NCBI RefSeq assembly: GCF_015159745.1
Contig: NZ_JADDOJ010000013.1
Location: 1 to 61,795, forward strand
Length of the DNA: 61,795 nucleotides
Reading direction: 5' to 3'
DNA from: Ramlibacter aquaticus
GTDB lineage: Bacteria; Pseudomonadota; Gammaproteobacteria; Burkholderiales; Burkholderiaceae_C
Position numbers and translations under genes: made by a program. The notes under the pieces were generated by a model. That model made no database searches, was not told the DNA's origin, and saw only the letters and a program-made list of their open reading frames with translations. Positions 19,895 through 27,891 of this stretch are shown piece after piece. Every line of letters begins with the position of its first letter. Position 1 is the first letter of the stretch.

Positions 19895-21366
19895 CGGGCT
19901 TCGCCGCGCGCTGCGGCGTGCACGACGACGCACGCGAGGCCTCGGCCGCGCGCGTGCTGCGGCTGGCCGAAGCGGGCGCGCTGGAACAGGTGCGCATCGT
20001 CTGGTGCGACCTGCACGGCGTCACGCGCGGCAAGGCCGTGACGCGCCGCGCCCTCGCCTCGGCGCTGCGCGAGGGCATCGGCATGGTCAGCACGCTGATG
20101 CTCAAGGACAGCGCCGACCGCACCGCCTTCCGCGTCTTCGAGCCCGGCGGCACCGCCGCCCTGCCCGGCTTCGGCTTCGCCAACAACCTGGTGCTGGTGC
20201 CCGACCCGGAGAGCTTCCGCCAGCTGCCCTGGTGCGAACGCACCGGCTGGATGCAGGCGCAGCCCTGGTTCCAGGACGCCACGCCGGTGCCGCTGGACAC
20301 GCGCCGCGTGCTGCAGGCCGCACTGGCCCGACTGGCGGCGCACGGGCTGCGCATGCAGTGCGGGCTGGAGGTGGAGTTCCACATCTACCGCGTCCGCGAG
20401 CCCGGCCCGCAGTTGGACCCGGCCCAAGCCGCCTGGCCCGGCCAGCCGCCCGAGCTGGCGCTGGTGCACCCGGGCTACAACCTGCTGGCCGAGGGCTGGC
20501 AGGACATGGCCGACGAACCGCTGCGCATCGTGCAGCGCACCTGCGAGGCGCTGGGGCTGCCCCTGACCTCGCTGGAGATCGAGCTCGGCCCCAGCCAGGT
20601 GGAGGCCGTGTTCGCCGCCACCGATGCGCTCACCGCGGCCGACACCATGGTGCTGTTCCGCAGCGCCGTGCGGCAGGCACTGCAACGCGCGGGCTTCCAC
20701 GCCAGCTTCACCTGCCGGCCGCCCTTCCCCAACATCATGTCCAGCGGCTGGCACCTGCACCAGTCCCTGCTGCACGAGGATGGGCGGCCCGCCTTCATGC
20801 GCGAGGCGCCCGCGCCGGGCAGCACGGCCGGGGACGCGCAGCACACCCTGAGCGAACTGGGCGCGCAGTTCCTGGCCGGGCTGCTGGCCCACGCCCGGGG
20901 CATGGCCGTGTTCTGCACGCCCACGGCCAACGGCTTCGGCCGCTTCCGGCCCAACGCGCTGGCGCCGCAGGCGGTGCTCTGGGGCCGGGACAACCGGGGC
21001 GCCATGCTGCGCGTGATCGGCGGCTGCAGCGACCCGGCGACACGCATCGAGAACCGCATCGGCGAGCCCGCGGCCAACCCATACCTCTACTTCGCCGCCC
21101 AGGTGCACGCCGGGCTGGACGGCGTGGCACGCGGCCTGGTGCCGCCCCACGCGACCGACGCGCCCTACGGCGCCGGCGCCCCCATGCTGCCCACCAGCCT
21201 GGGCGAGGCGCTGCAGGCCCTGGCCGGGGACGACGCGCTGGTGCAGGCCTTCGGCGGCCCGTTCTGCGACTACTTCAGCCGCATCAAGCAGGCCGAGCAC
21301 CTGCGCTTCGAGGAGGCGCAGGACAAGGACGATTTCATGCGGCGCGAGTACTTCAGCCGCATCTAG
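19891..21366 (+). CDS. Glutamine synthetase-like ligase (gamma-glutamyl-amide synthetase type)
   Basis: 491 residues with both glutamine-synthetase domains. Catalytic elements look intact: the N-terminal WCDLHGVTRGKAV strand, the metal-binding EVEFHIY and EIELGPSQVEAVF, SGWHLHQSLL (ATP site), NGFGRFRPNA and RIENRIGEPAANPYLYF. It is not the nitrogen-assimilation GlnA: the adenylylation loop and the standard neighbours are absent. Such paralogues join glutamate to amines (PuuA) or to anilines (TdnQ/AtdA1). Start ATG 19891 overlaps the oxygenase stop by four bases, so a linked reaction is likely. Substrate unknown; an aromatic amine, or an aromatic acid amidated with ammonia or an amine, are the options. 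Confidence 0.86.
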   Translation: MTGFAARCGVHDDAREASAARVLRLAEAGALEQVRIVWCDLHGVTRGKAVTRRALASALREGIGMVSTLMLKDSADRTAFRVFEPGGTAALPGFGFANNLVLVPDPESFRQLPWCERTGWMQAQPWFQDATPVPLDTRRVLQAALARLAAHGLRMQCGLEVEFHIYRVREPGPQLDPAQAAWPGQPPELALVHPGYNLLAEGWQDMADEPLRIVQRTCEALGLPLTSLEIELGPSQVEAVFAATDALTAADTMVLFRSAVRQALQRAGFHASFTCRPPFPNIMSSGWHLHQSLLHEDGRPAFMREAPAPGSTAGDAQHTLSELGAQFLAGLLAHARGMAVFCTPTANGFGRFRPNALAPQAVLWGRDNRGAMLRVIGGCSDPATRIENRIGEPAANPYLYFAAQVHAGLDGVARGLVPPHATDAPYGAGAPMLPTSLGEALQALAGDDALVQAFGGPFCDYFSRIKQAEHLRFEEAQDKDDFMRREYFSRI

Positions 21367-21378
21367 GACAATCCGCCC

Positions 21379-21705
21379 ATGGTCCGCGTCACCCTCCACC
21401 CCGCCGGCAGCGATGCCGCCATCCCGCTCGAGGCCCGGCCCGGGCGCAGCCTGATGCAGGCCGCCGTGGACGCCGGCGTGGAAGGCATCGCCGCCGACTG
21501 CGGCGGCTCGCTCACCTGCGCCACCTGCCACGTGCGGGTGCGCGAGCCCTTCGCCTCGCGCCTGCCCGCGCCCTCGGCCGACGAACTCGCCATGCTCGAA
21601 TTCACCGCCGTGCCGCGCGGGCCCGGCAGCCGCCTGTCCTGCCAGCTGGTGCTGGACGACAGCCTGGACGGCCTGGTGGCCGACCTGCCCGAGCGCCAGT
21701 ACTGA
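21379..21705 (+). CDS. Adrenodoxin-type 2Fe-2S ferredoxin
   Basis: 108-residue electron carrier. The cluster ligands are C41, C47, C50 and C88, in ADCGGSLTCATCHVRV and RLSCQL, the C-x5-C-x2-C...C pattern of vertebrate-type ferredoxins used by P450 and Rieske systems. It begins 12 bp after the ligase and is the natural electron donor to the Rieske oxygenase of the same operon. A ferredoxin reductase is not encoded in the window. Confidence 0.9.
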   Translation: MVRVTLHPAGSDAAIPLEARPGRSLMQAAVDAGVEGIAADCGGSLTCATCHVRVREPFASRLPAPSADELAMLEFTAVPRGPGSRLSCQLVLDDSLDGLVADLPERQY

Positions 21706-21725
21706 ACCCCAACCCGGAAGAAACC

Positions 21726-22031
21726 ATGATCCTCGAACTCGCCGACATCCGCGTCACCGCAGGCCAGGAGGCCGCCTTCGAACAAGCCTTCAACCACGCG
21801 GCCAGCACGGTGGTGGCCCAGGCCAAGGGCATGCGCGGCTACAAGCTGAACCGCTGCATCGAGACGCCGCAGCGCTATGTGCTGCAGATCTTCTGGGACA
21901 CGCTGGAAGACCACACGGTGGGCTTCCGCCAGGGTCCGCTGTTCGCGCAGTGGCGCGGCATCGTGGGCCCGTTCTTCGCCCAGCCGCCCCACGTGGAGCA
22001 TTTCGAGCTGGCGCTCAAGTCGCCGGACTGA
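21726..22031 (+). CDS. Small ABM-fold (antibiotic biosynthesis monooxygenase-like) protein
   Basis: 101 residues with the ferredoxin-like ABM/dimeric alpha-beta barrel pattern: MILELADIRVTAGQEAAFEQ, a central KGMRGYKLNRC, and a C-terminal HTVGFRQGPLFAQWRGIVGPF helix. Family members are cofactor-free monooxygenases, isomerases or product-binding accessory proteins. AAGAAACC precedes the ATG, 20 bp after the ferredoxin stop, so it closes the operon. It could process the labile oxygenase product. Its 3' end overlaps the convergent marR gene by 17 bp. Confidence 0.75.
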   Translation: MILELADIRVTAGQEAAFEQAFNHAASTVVAQAKGMRGYKLNRCIETPQRYVLQIFWDTLEDHTVGFRQGPLFAQWRGIVGPFFAQPPHVEHFELALKSPD

Positions 22032-22446
22032 CCAGCTTGGCCAGCAGCGCGAGGAACTGCTCGCGCTCGCCGGCCTCCAGCGGCTCCAGGATGCGCTGCT
22101 GCGTGCGCGTGACGGCGCGCCGCATGGCCTGGGCCGCGGCCTCCCCCTCGGGGGTGACCCACAGCCGCTTGCGTCGCCGGTCGGCCGCGTCCGCCTCCCG
22201 CCGCACCCATCCGCGGGCTTCCAGCCGGCCGATCACCGAGCCGAAGGTGGCGGCGTCGAAGGCCACCTTGGCCGCCAGCGTGACCTGGTCCTCGCCGGGC
22301 CCGTCGATCAACGCGTTCAGGATGGCGTACTGCACCGGCGTCACGCCGAAGCCGGCGGTTTCCTCCATGAACAGCGCCACCGACACCTGGTGGGCGCGCC
22401 GGATCAGGTGGCCGGGCGCGTGCTGGAAATCGAAGCTCTTCGGCAT
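22015..22446 (-). CDS. MarR-family transcriptional regulator
   Basis: 143 residues: N-terminal dimer helix, winged helix with DQVTLAAKVAFDAATFGSVI (recognition region) and the wing DRRRKRLWVTPEG. It is divergent from gentisate dioxygenase and most likely represses it, with gentisate, salicylate or a CoA thioester as possible effector; this is inference. The start ATG 22444-22446 (MPKSFDF) is preferred to upstream in-frame codons, which would overlap the operator-like palindrome at 22484. It is convergent with the ABM gene. Confidence 0.88.
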   Translation of the reverse strand: MPKSFDFQHAPGHLIRRAHQVSVALFMEETAGFGVTPVQYAILNALIDGPGEDQVTLAAKVAFDAATFGSVIGRLEARGWVRREADAADRRRKRLWVTPEGEAAAQAMRRAVTRTQQRILEPLEAGEREQFLALLAKLVSPAT

Positions 22447-22483
22447 GGGCGGAGTGTAGGTGCGCTTGCGCACGGCGGCCATC

Positions 22484-22497
22484 ATAAGTATTCTTAT
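22484..22497. promoter_or_regulatory. MarR operator candidate between marR and gtdA
   Basis: ATAAG-TATT-CTTAT, a perfect inverted repeat of 5-bp arms, is the only AT-rich island in the 94-bp divergent promoter region. It lies 38 bp from the marR start and 44 bp from the gtdA start, a position from which a dimer could control both. Confidence 0.6.
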
Positions 22498-22540
22498 CAA
22501 TCGCCGCCCACGGGCCGGCTCCCGCAGTCAAGGAGACGAA

Positions 22541-23596
22541 ATGAACGCCCCCCACCCGCTGCCCGCCGCGCGCCGGCAGCTCTACGACGAGATGGCCCCG
22601 CTGCACCTCACGCCGCTGTGGGAGGTGCTGCATGCGCTGGTGCCGCCCGCGCCCCGCAGCCCCTGCGTGCCCGTGCACTGGCAGTACGACGCGGTCCGCC
22701 CCTTCCTGATGCGTTCGGGCGAGCTGATCTCCGCCGAGGAAGCAGTGCGTCGGGTGCTGATCCTGGAGAACCCGGCCCTGCGCGGGCAGTCGGCGGCGAC
22801 GCAGTCGCTCTATGCCGGCCTGCAGCTGATCCTGCCCGGCGAAGTCGCGCCGGCGCACCGCCACACGCAGAGCGCGCTGCGCTTCATCGTCGAGGGCTCC
22901 GGGGCCTACACCGCGGTCGATGGCGAGCGCACCACCATGCGGCCGGGCGACTTCATCATCACCCCGAGCTGGGCCTGGCACGACCACGGCAGCGATGCCG
23001 ACGGCCCGGTGGTCTGGCTGGACGGGCTGGACATCCCCATGATCCGCTTCTTCGATGCCGGCTTCGCGGAGAACGGGGCCAGCCGCAGCCAGGCGGTGAC
23101 GCAGCCGGAGGGCACCAGCTTCGCGCGCTACGGCCACAACATGGCGCCGGTGCGCCATGAGGCGCCCTTCGGCGCCACCTCGCCGATCTTCAGCTACCCC
23201 TACGACCGCAGCCGCGAGGCCCTGGACACGCTGGAGCGCAGCGCGCCCATCGACGCGTGGGACGGCGTGAAGCTGCGCTACGTCAATCCACAGACCGGCG
23301 GCTCGCCCATGCCGACCATGGCCACCTTCATGCAGCGCATCCCGCCCGGCTTCGCCGGCAAGCCCTGGCGCCAGACCGATGGCGCGGTCTACAGCGTGGT
23401 CGAAGGCACGGGAACGGCGGTGGTCGAAGGCCCCTCGGGCTCGCACAGTTTCACGCTCTCGCCCAGGGATCATTTCGTGGTGCCCTCGTGGCACACTGCG
23501 CGCTTCGCTTCCGAGGGCGGCTGCGTCCTCTTCAGCTATTCCGACCGCCCGGTGCAGCAGGCACTGGGCATCCACCGAGAAGAAAGGTTGTCATGA
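22541..23596 (+). CDS. gtdA: Gentisate 1,2-dioxygenase
   Basis: Bicupin Fe(II) ring-cleavage enzyme that opens gentisate to maleylpyruvate. 351 residues, the family length. The first cupin is seen in GEVAPAHRHTQSALRF (iron His pair) and the matching His in SWAWHDHGSD; the second, degenerate cupin is around AVYSVVEGTGTAVVEG. AAGGAGACGAA precedes the ATG at 22541. It is the first gene after the divergent MarR, and its stop overlaps the start of the fumarylpyruvate hydrolase (ATGA). Confidence 0.94.
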   Translation: MNAPHPLPAARRQLYDEMAPLHLTPLWEVLHALVPPAPRSPCVPVHWQYDAVRPFLMRSGELISAEEAVRRVLILENPALRGQSAATQSLYAGLQLILPGEVAPAHRHTQSALRFIVEGSGAYTAVDGERTTMRPGDFIITPSWAWHDHGSDADGPVVWLDGLDIPMIRFFDAGFAENGASRSQAVTQPEGTSFARYGHNMAPVRHEAPFGATSPIFSYPYDRSREALDTLERSAPIDAWDGVKLRYVNPQTGGSPMPTMATFMQRIPPGFAGKPWRQTDGAVYSVVEGTGTAVVEGPSGSHSFTLSPRDHFVVPSWHTARFASEGGCVLFSYSDRPVQQALGIHREERLS

Positions 23597-24288
23597 GCTA
23601 CGTCTTCAACCCGGCGCCCGTCGTCTCCCTGCCGGTCGCCGGCCGGGCAGAGCGCTTTCCCGTGCACCGGGTCTACTGCGTGGGCCGCAACTACGAAGAG
23701 CACGCCAAGGAGATGGGCTTCACCGGCCGCGAGCCGCCCTTCTTCTTCCTCAAGCCGGCTGACGCCGTGGTCGCCGTGCCCCAGGGCGAGACCGGCAGCA
23801 TCCCCTACCCCAGCCTGACCAAGAATTTCCACCACGAGATCGAACTCGTGGTGGCCATAGGCACGGGTGGGCGCAACATCCGGGCCGCCGACGCGAAGAA
23901 GCACATCTTCGGCTACGGCGTGGGCCTGGACATGACGCGCCGCGACCTGCAGGGCGAGATGAAAAAGCAGGGCCGTCCCTGGTCCATCGGCAAGGGCTTT
24001 GACCACTCGGCCCCGGCCGGCCCCATCACGCCCGCCGCGCAGGCCGGCGACGTGGAGAACGCCGAGATCTGGCTGCAGGTGAACGGCCAGGACCGCCAGC
24101 GCAGCACCATCGCCAAGCTGATCTGGAACATCGCCGAGACGATCGAGCACCTGTCCGCGGCCTGGGAGCTGCAGCCCGGCGACCTGATCTTCACCGGCAC
24201 GCCCGAGGGCGTGAACGCGGTGGTGTCCGGCGACACGATGGTGGGCGGCGTCGCCGGCCTGGGCGAGCTGCGCGTGCGCGTCGCCTGA
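23593..24288 (+). CDS. nagK: Fumarylpyruvate hydrolase (FAH family)
   Basis: Hydrolyses fumarylpyruvate to fumarate and pyruvate, the last step of the gentisate pathway. 231 residues, with the family's VYCVGRNYEEHAKEMG start, the metal-site motif HHEIELVVAIG (E-x-E), GYGVGLDMTRRDLQ and the ending GDLIFTGTPEGV. Overlap of four bases with gtdA shows coupling. Fumarylacetoacetate hydrolase specificity is the alternative, but the short length and gtdA linkage favour NagK. Confidence 0.92.
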   Translation: MSYVFNPAPVVSLPVAGRAERFPVHRVYCVGRNYEEHAKEMGFTGREPPFFFLKPADAVVAVPQGETGSIPYPSLTKNFHHEIELVVAIGTGGRNIRAADAKKHIFGYGVGLDMTRRDLQGEMKKQGRPWSIGKGFDHSAPAGPITPAAQAGDVENAEIWLQVNGQDRQRSTIAKLIWNIAETIEHLSAAWELQPGDLIFTGTPEGVNAVVSGDTMVGGVAGLGELRVRVA

Positions 24289-24340
24289 GAGCGGCGTTTT
24301 CCCCAAGCGGCAAGCCAGCCGTTTGCCCTAGCATCACCCA

Positions 24341-24362
24341 GGCCCGGCCCCTGCGCCGGGCC
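24341..24362 (+). terminator. Hairpin between nagK and the TRAP transporter
   Basis: GGCCCGGC / GCCGGGCC, 8-bp perfect arms, 6-nt loop, followed by a weak TTG. It probably ends or weakens transcription from gtdA-nagK before dctQ at 24392. Confidence 0.4.
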
Positions 24363-24391
24363 TTGTCGCATTCGCAGAAAGACAGCCACCG

Positions 24392-24877
24392 ATGCTAGAA
24401 CGCCTGGCCAAGCTGTGCGCCCTCCTCGCCGGGGCGCTGGTTTCCTTCATGGTGCTGCTCACGGTGGGCAGCATCCTGGGCCGCGAGACCGTGGGTCGCA
24501 CCATCACCGGCGACTTCGAGCTGGTGGGCCTGGCCACGGGGGCGGCGGTCGGGCTGTTCATGCCCCTGTGCCAGCTGCACCGGGGCAACATCGTGGTCGA
24601 CTTCTTCACCGCCAAGGCACCGCCCCGCTTCAACGCCGGCCTGGACCGCGTCGGCGCCCTGCTGCTGGCGCTCACCTGCGCGCTGCTGGCCTGGCGCGCC
24701 GCGCTGGGCGGCTGGAGCTCCTTCCAGTCCAGCTCCAGCACCATGCTGCTGGGCGTGCCCGAGTGGTGGGCCTACGCCCCCATGGTGCCGGGCTTCGCGC
24801 TCACGGCCGTGATCGGCTTCAGGCAGGCGCTGTTCGGCTTCGACAGGCCGGCGCACCACGGCGGGGAGCCCGCATGA
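24392..24877 (+). CDS. dctQ: TRAP transporter small permease (DctQ)
   Basis: Small membrane subunit of a tripartite ATP-independent periplasmic transporter. 161 residues with four predicted spans (about 8-28, 48-65, 88-106, 128-148) and the characteristic LHRGNIVVDFF segment. It is followed by the large permease with an ATGA overlap, and then the binding protein. The position next to gentisate genes suggests uptake of an aromatic acid or related carboxylate; sequence alone does not give the substrate. Confidence 0.92.
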   Translation: MLERLAKLCALLAGALVSFMVLLTVGSILGRETVGRTITGDFELVGLATGAAVGLFMPLCQLHRGNIVVDFFTAKAPPRFNAGLDRVGALLLALTCALLAWRAALGGWSSFQSSSSTMLLGVPEWWAYAPMVPGFALTAVIGFRQALFGFDRPAHHGGEPA

Positions 24878-26184
24878 CGCTCAGCCTGGTGATGATCCTC
24901 GTCATGTTCGCGCTGATGGCGCTGCGCACGCCCATCGCCGTGTCCATGTTCATCTCTGGCTCCCTGGGCTACGTGCTGCAGGCGGGCTGGAGCCCGTACG
25001 CCAACTTCATGAACAGCATGGCCTTCGCGCGCTTCGCGAGCTATGACCTGTCGGTGATCCCGCTGTTCATCCTCATGGGCCAGTTCGCGACCCAGGGCGG
25101 GATCAGCAAGTCGCTGTTCGAGTTCACCGCCGCGGTGGTGGGGCGGCTGCGCGGCGGCCTGGCCATGGCCGCGGTGATGGCCAGCGCGGCCTTCGGCGCG
25201 ATCTGCGGCAGCTCGGTGGCCACGGCGGCCACCATCACCGGCGTGGCCCTGCCCGAGATGAAGCGCCACGGCTACTCCGGCCGCCTGGCCACCGGCACGC
25301 TGGCCACGGCCGGCACGCTGGGCATCCTGATCCCGCCTTCGGTACCGCTGGTGATCTACGCCATCCTGACCGAGCAGAACATCGCCAAGCTGTTCCTGGC
25401 CGCCACCGTCCCGGGCGTGCTGGCCATGGTCGGCTACATGATCGTCATCGCGATCTACGTGCGCCTGGTGCCCGGCCACGCCCCCGAACTGGACGACGAC
25501 CCGCCGCCCTTCGCCTGGGGCACGGTGCTGGGCCTGCTGCCCATCGCGCTGGTGTTCCTGGTGGTGTTCGGCGGCATCTACGGCGGCTTCTTCTCGCCCA
25601 CCGAGGGCGCCGGCGTGGGCGCGGGCGCGGCACTGCTGGCCGCGCTCCTCAAGCGCGAGATGACCTGGGCGAAGTTCCTGCACAGCTTCTACGCGACGGC
25701 CGAGAGCACGGCCATGATCTTCCTGATCTTCATCGGCGCGGACGTGCTGAATTCGGCCATCGCCCTCACCCAGGTGCAGGCCCAGCTCGTGACCGTGGTG
25801 CAGGGCTGGCAGGTCTCGCCGATCTGGGTCATGGTGGGCATCGTCGTCCTGCACCTGCTGCTCGGCACGGTGACCGAGGAGCTCTCCATCATCCTGCTGA
25901 CGATCCCGATCTTCTTCCCATTGGTCATGAGCCTGGACTTCGGCATGGCCAAGGAGCCGCTCGCGATCTGGTTCGGCATCCTGATCCTGATGGTCGTCTC
26001 CTTCGGGATGCTGGTGCCGCCCATGGGCCTGAACGTTTACGTGGTGAACGGCATGGCGCGCGGCGTGCCGCTCACGGAGACCTTCCGCGGCGTGCTGCCC
26101 TTCCTGGTCAGCGATTTCATCCGCATCGGCCTGATCCTCGCCTTCCCCGGCATCGCCCTCTGGCTGGTACGGTTCATGTCCTGA
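24874..26184 (+). CDS. dctM: TRAP transporter large permease (DctM)
   Basis: 436-residue membrane protein with about a dozen hydrophobic spans, the sodium-driven translocation subunit. Signature segments include ALRTPIAVSMFISGSLGYVL, SAAFGAICGSSVATAATI, GTLGILIPPSVPLVIYAI and ILILMVVSFGMLVPPMGLN. Start ATG 24874 overlaps dctQ by four bases. Confidence 0.94.
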   Translation: MTLSLVMILVMFALMALRTPIAVSMFISGSLGYVLQAGWSPYANFMNSMAFARFASYDLSVIPLFILMGQFATQGGISKSLFEFTAAVVGRLRGGLAMAAVMASAAFGAICGSSVATAATITGVALPEMKRHGYSGRLATGTLATAGTLGILIPPSVPLVIYAILTEQNIAKLFLAATVPGVLAMVGYMIVIAIYVRLVPGHAPELDDDPPPFAWGTVLGLLPIALVFLVVFGGIYGGFFSPTEGAGVGAGAALLAALLKREMTWAKFLHSFYATAESTAMIFLIFIGADVLNSAIALTQVQAQLVTVVQGWQVSPIWVMVGIVVLHLLLGTVTEELSIILLTIPIFFPLVMSLDFGMAKEPLAIWFGILILMVVSFGMLVPPMGLNVYVVNGMARGVPLTETFRGVLPFLVSDFIRIGLILAFPGIALWLVRFMS

Positions 26185-26274
26185 CGGCAGAGGTGCCGGC
26201 TTGGGGATGACACGGAGGCGAGCCCGGGCCGATGGGGCTATGGTCCCTGCATTACCATTCCACCGGGACTCGCC

Positions 26275-27327
26275 ATGATCCAACGCCGCACCCTGCTCAA
26301 GACCGCCGCCGCCGGCGCCGCCCTCGGCGCTCCGCTGGCCGCACTCGCCCAGCAGGCGGTGACCCTGAAGTTCCACACCTTCATGGCGCCGCAATCCAAC
26401 GTCTGGCTGAACATGCACAAGGCGTGGATGAACAAGGTCGAGAAGGAGTCCAACGGCCGCATCAAGTTCGAGGGCTACCCGGCCATGCAGCTGGGTGGCA
26501 CGCCGGTGCAGCTGTACGACCAGGCCCGCGACGGCGTGGTCGACGTGATCTGGACGCTGCCCGGCAACACCGCCGGCCGCTTCCCGCGGGTGGAGGTGTT
26601 CGAGCTGCCCTTCATGATGACGAATGCCGAGGCCACCTCGAAGGCGTACTGGGAGTACGTGCAGACCATGGCGCCGGACGAATTCAAGGAAACGCAGGTG
26701 CTGGCGCTGCAGGTGCACGGCCCGGGCGTGATCCACACCGCCGAAAAGCCGGTGAAGTCCATCAACGACCTGCGCGGCCTGAAGATGCGCGCCCCTACCC
26801 GCCAGGTCACCAAGCTGCTGGGCTCCCTGGGCGCCACGCCGGTGGGCATGCCGCTGCCGCAGATTCCCGACGCCTTGTCCAAGGGCACCATCCAGGGCTG
26901 CGTGATCCCCTGGGAGGTGGTGCCCTCGGTCAAGGTCCACGAGCTGACCAAGTACCACGCCGAGTTCGACCCGGCGGGCGGATCGCTCTACACCACCACC
27001 TTCGTGATGGCGATGAACAAGGCGAAGTACAACAGCCTGCCGCCCGACCTGAAGAAGGTGATCGACGCCAACTCCGGCCTGGCCACCTCGGGCTGGCTGG
27101 GCAAGACCCAGCAGGCCGGCGACGCCGCCGGCCGCAAGGCCGCGGTGGACCACGGCAACACCATCTTCACCGTGCCGGCCGCCGAGGCGCAGGAATTCCG
27201 CCGCCGCTCGCGCCAGATCGAGGTGGAATGGGTGGAGGACATGAACAAGCGCGGCTTCGACGGCCGCAAGCTGCTGGAGACGGCGCGCGCGCTGATCGAC
27301 AAGCACACCAAGACGACGAAGGCCTGA
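26275..27327 (+). CDS. dctP: TRAP transporter substrate-binding protein (DctP)
   Basis: 350-residue periplasmic protein. The N-terminus MIQRRTLLKTAAAGAAL is a twin-arginine-like signal with cleavage near ALAQQ. The mature part has the family ligand arginine region (LRGLKMRAPTRQVTKLLGSL) and the IPWEVVPSVKVHE stretch. It is 90 bp after dctM. The gene ends only a few bases before the Nudix gene, which may be translationally linked. Confidence 0.93.
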   Translation: MIQRRTLLKTAAAGAALGAPLAALAQQAVTLKFHTFMAPQSNVWLNMHKAWMNKVEKESNGRIKFEGYPAMQLGGTPVQLYDQARDGVVDVIWTLPGNTAGRFPRVEVFELPFMMTNAEATSKAYWEYVQTMAPDEFKETQVLALQVHGPGVIHTAEKPVKSINDLRGLKMRAPTRQVTKLLGSLGATPVGMPLPQIPDALSKGTIQGCVIPWEVVPSVKVHELTKYHAEFDPAGGSLYTTTFVMAMNKAKYNSLPPDLKKVIDANSGLATSGWLGKTQQAGDAAGRKAAVDHGNTIFTVPAAEAQEFRRRSRQIEVEWVEDMNKRGFDGRKLLETARALIDKHTKTTKA

Positions 27328-27329
27328 AA

Positions 27330-27872
27330 CTGCAGCTCCCGATCAAACACTGCCGCAACTGCGGCGCCGCGGTGGTCCTGCGGGTGCCGGACGACGGGGA
27401 CACACGCCAGCGCGCGGTGTGCCCGGTCTGCAACACCATCCACTACCAGAACCCGCTGAACGTGGTGGGCACCGTGCCCTACCTCGGGGACCGCGTGCTG
27501 CTGTGCAAGCGCAACATCGAGCCGCGCTGGGGCAAGTGGACGCTGCCGGCCGGCTTCATGGAGCTGGGCGAGAGCACGGCCCAGGGCGCCGCGCGAGAGA
27601 CCGACGAGGAGGCCGGCGCCCAGATCGTCATGGAAGGCCTGCAGTCCATGCTCAGCGTGCCCCGCGTGGGCCAGGTCCACATCTACTACCGCGCGCGCCT
27701 GCTCTCGGAGACCTTCAACCCCGGCCACGAAACGCTGGAGACGCGCATGTTCACGGAGGACGAGGTCCCCTGGGACGAGCTCGCCTTCCGCACGGTGCGC
27801 GAGACGCTGCGCTGCTACTTCGAGGACAGGCGCCGGGGCAGCTTCAGCGTGCACGAACTCGTCATCGACTGA
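27330..27872 (+). CDS. Nudix hydrolase with N-terminal zinc ribbon, apparent CTG start
   Basis: About 180 residues. A zinc ribbon comes first (CRNCG...CPVCN), then the Nudix box (GFMELGESTAQGAARETDEEAGA) - here described by its ends: it starts at G-F-M-E and closes with the E-x-x-E-E-x-G helix. The family resembles NADH pyrophosphatase-like zinc-ribbon Nudix proteins. No ATG, GTG or TTG precedes the zinc ribbon in this frame without running deep into dctP. CTG at 27330 (or 27324) has GAAGG seven bases upstream and gives the expected N-terminus, so a CTG start is proposed. Substrate unknown. Confidence 0.82.
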   Translation: MQLPIKHCRNCGAAVVLRVPDDGDTRQRAVCPVCNTIHYQNPLNVVGTVPYLGDRVLLCKRNIEPRWGKWTLPAGFMELGESTAQGAARETDEEAGAQIVMEGLQSMLSVPRVGQVHIYYRARLLSETFNPGHETLETRMFTEDEVPWDELAFRTVRETLRCYFEDRRRGSFSVHELVID

Positions 27873-27891
27873 AGCCCGGCCGCGCCGGGCT
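27873..27891. terminator. Shared hairpin between convergent Nudix and kinase genes
   Basis: AGCCCGGC / GCCGGGCT, 8-bp arms with a 3-nt loop, fills the whole 18-bp gap between the two stop codons. No U-run in either direction; termination is plausible only. Confidence 0.35.
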
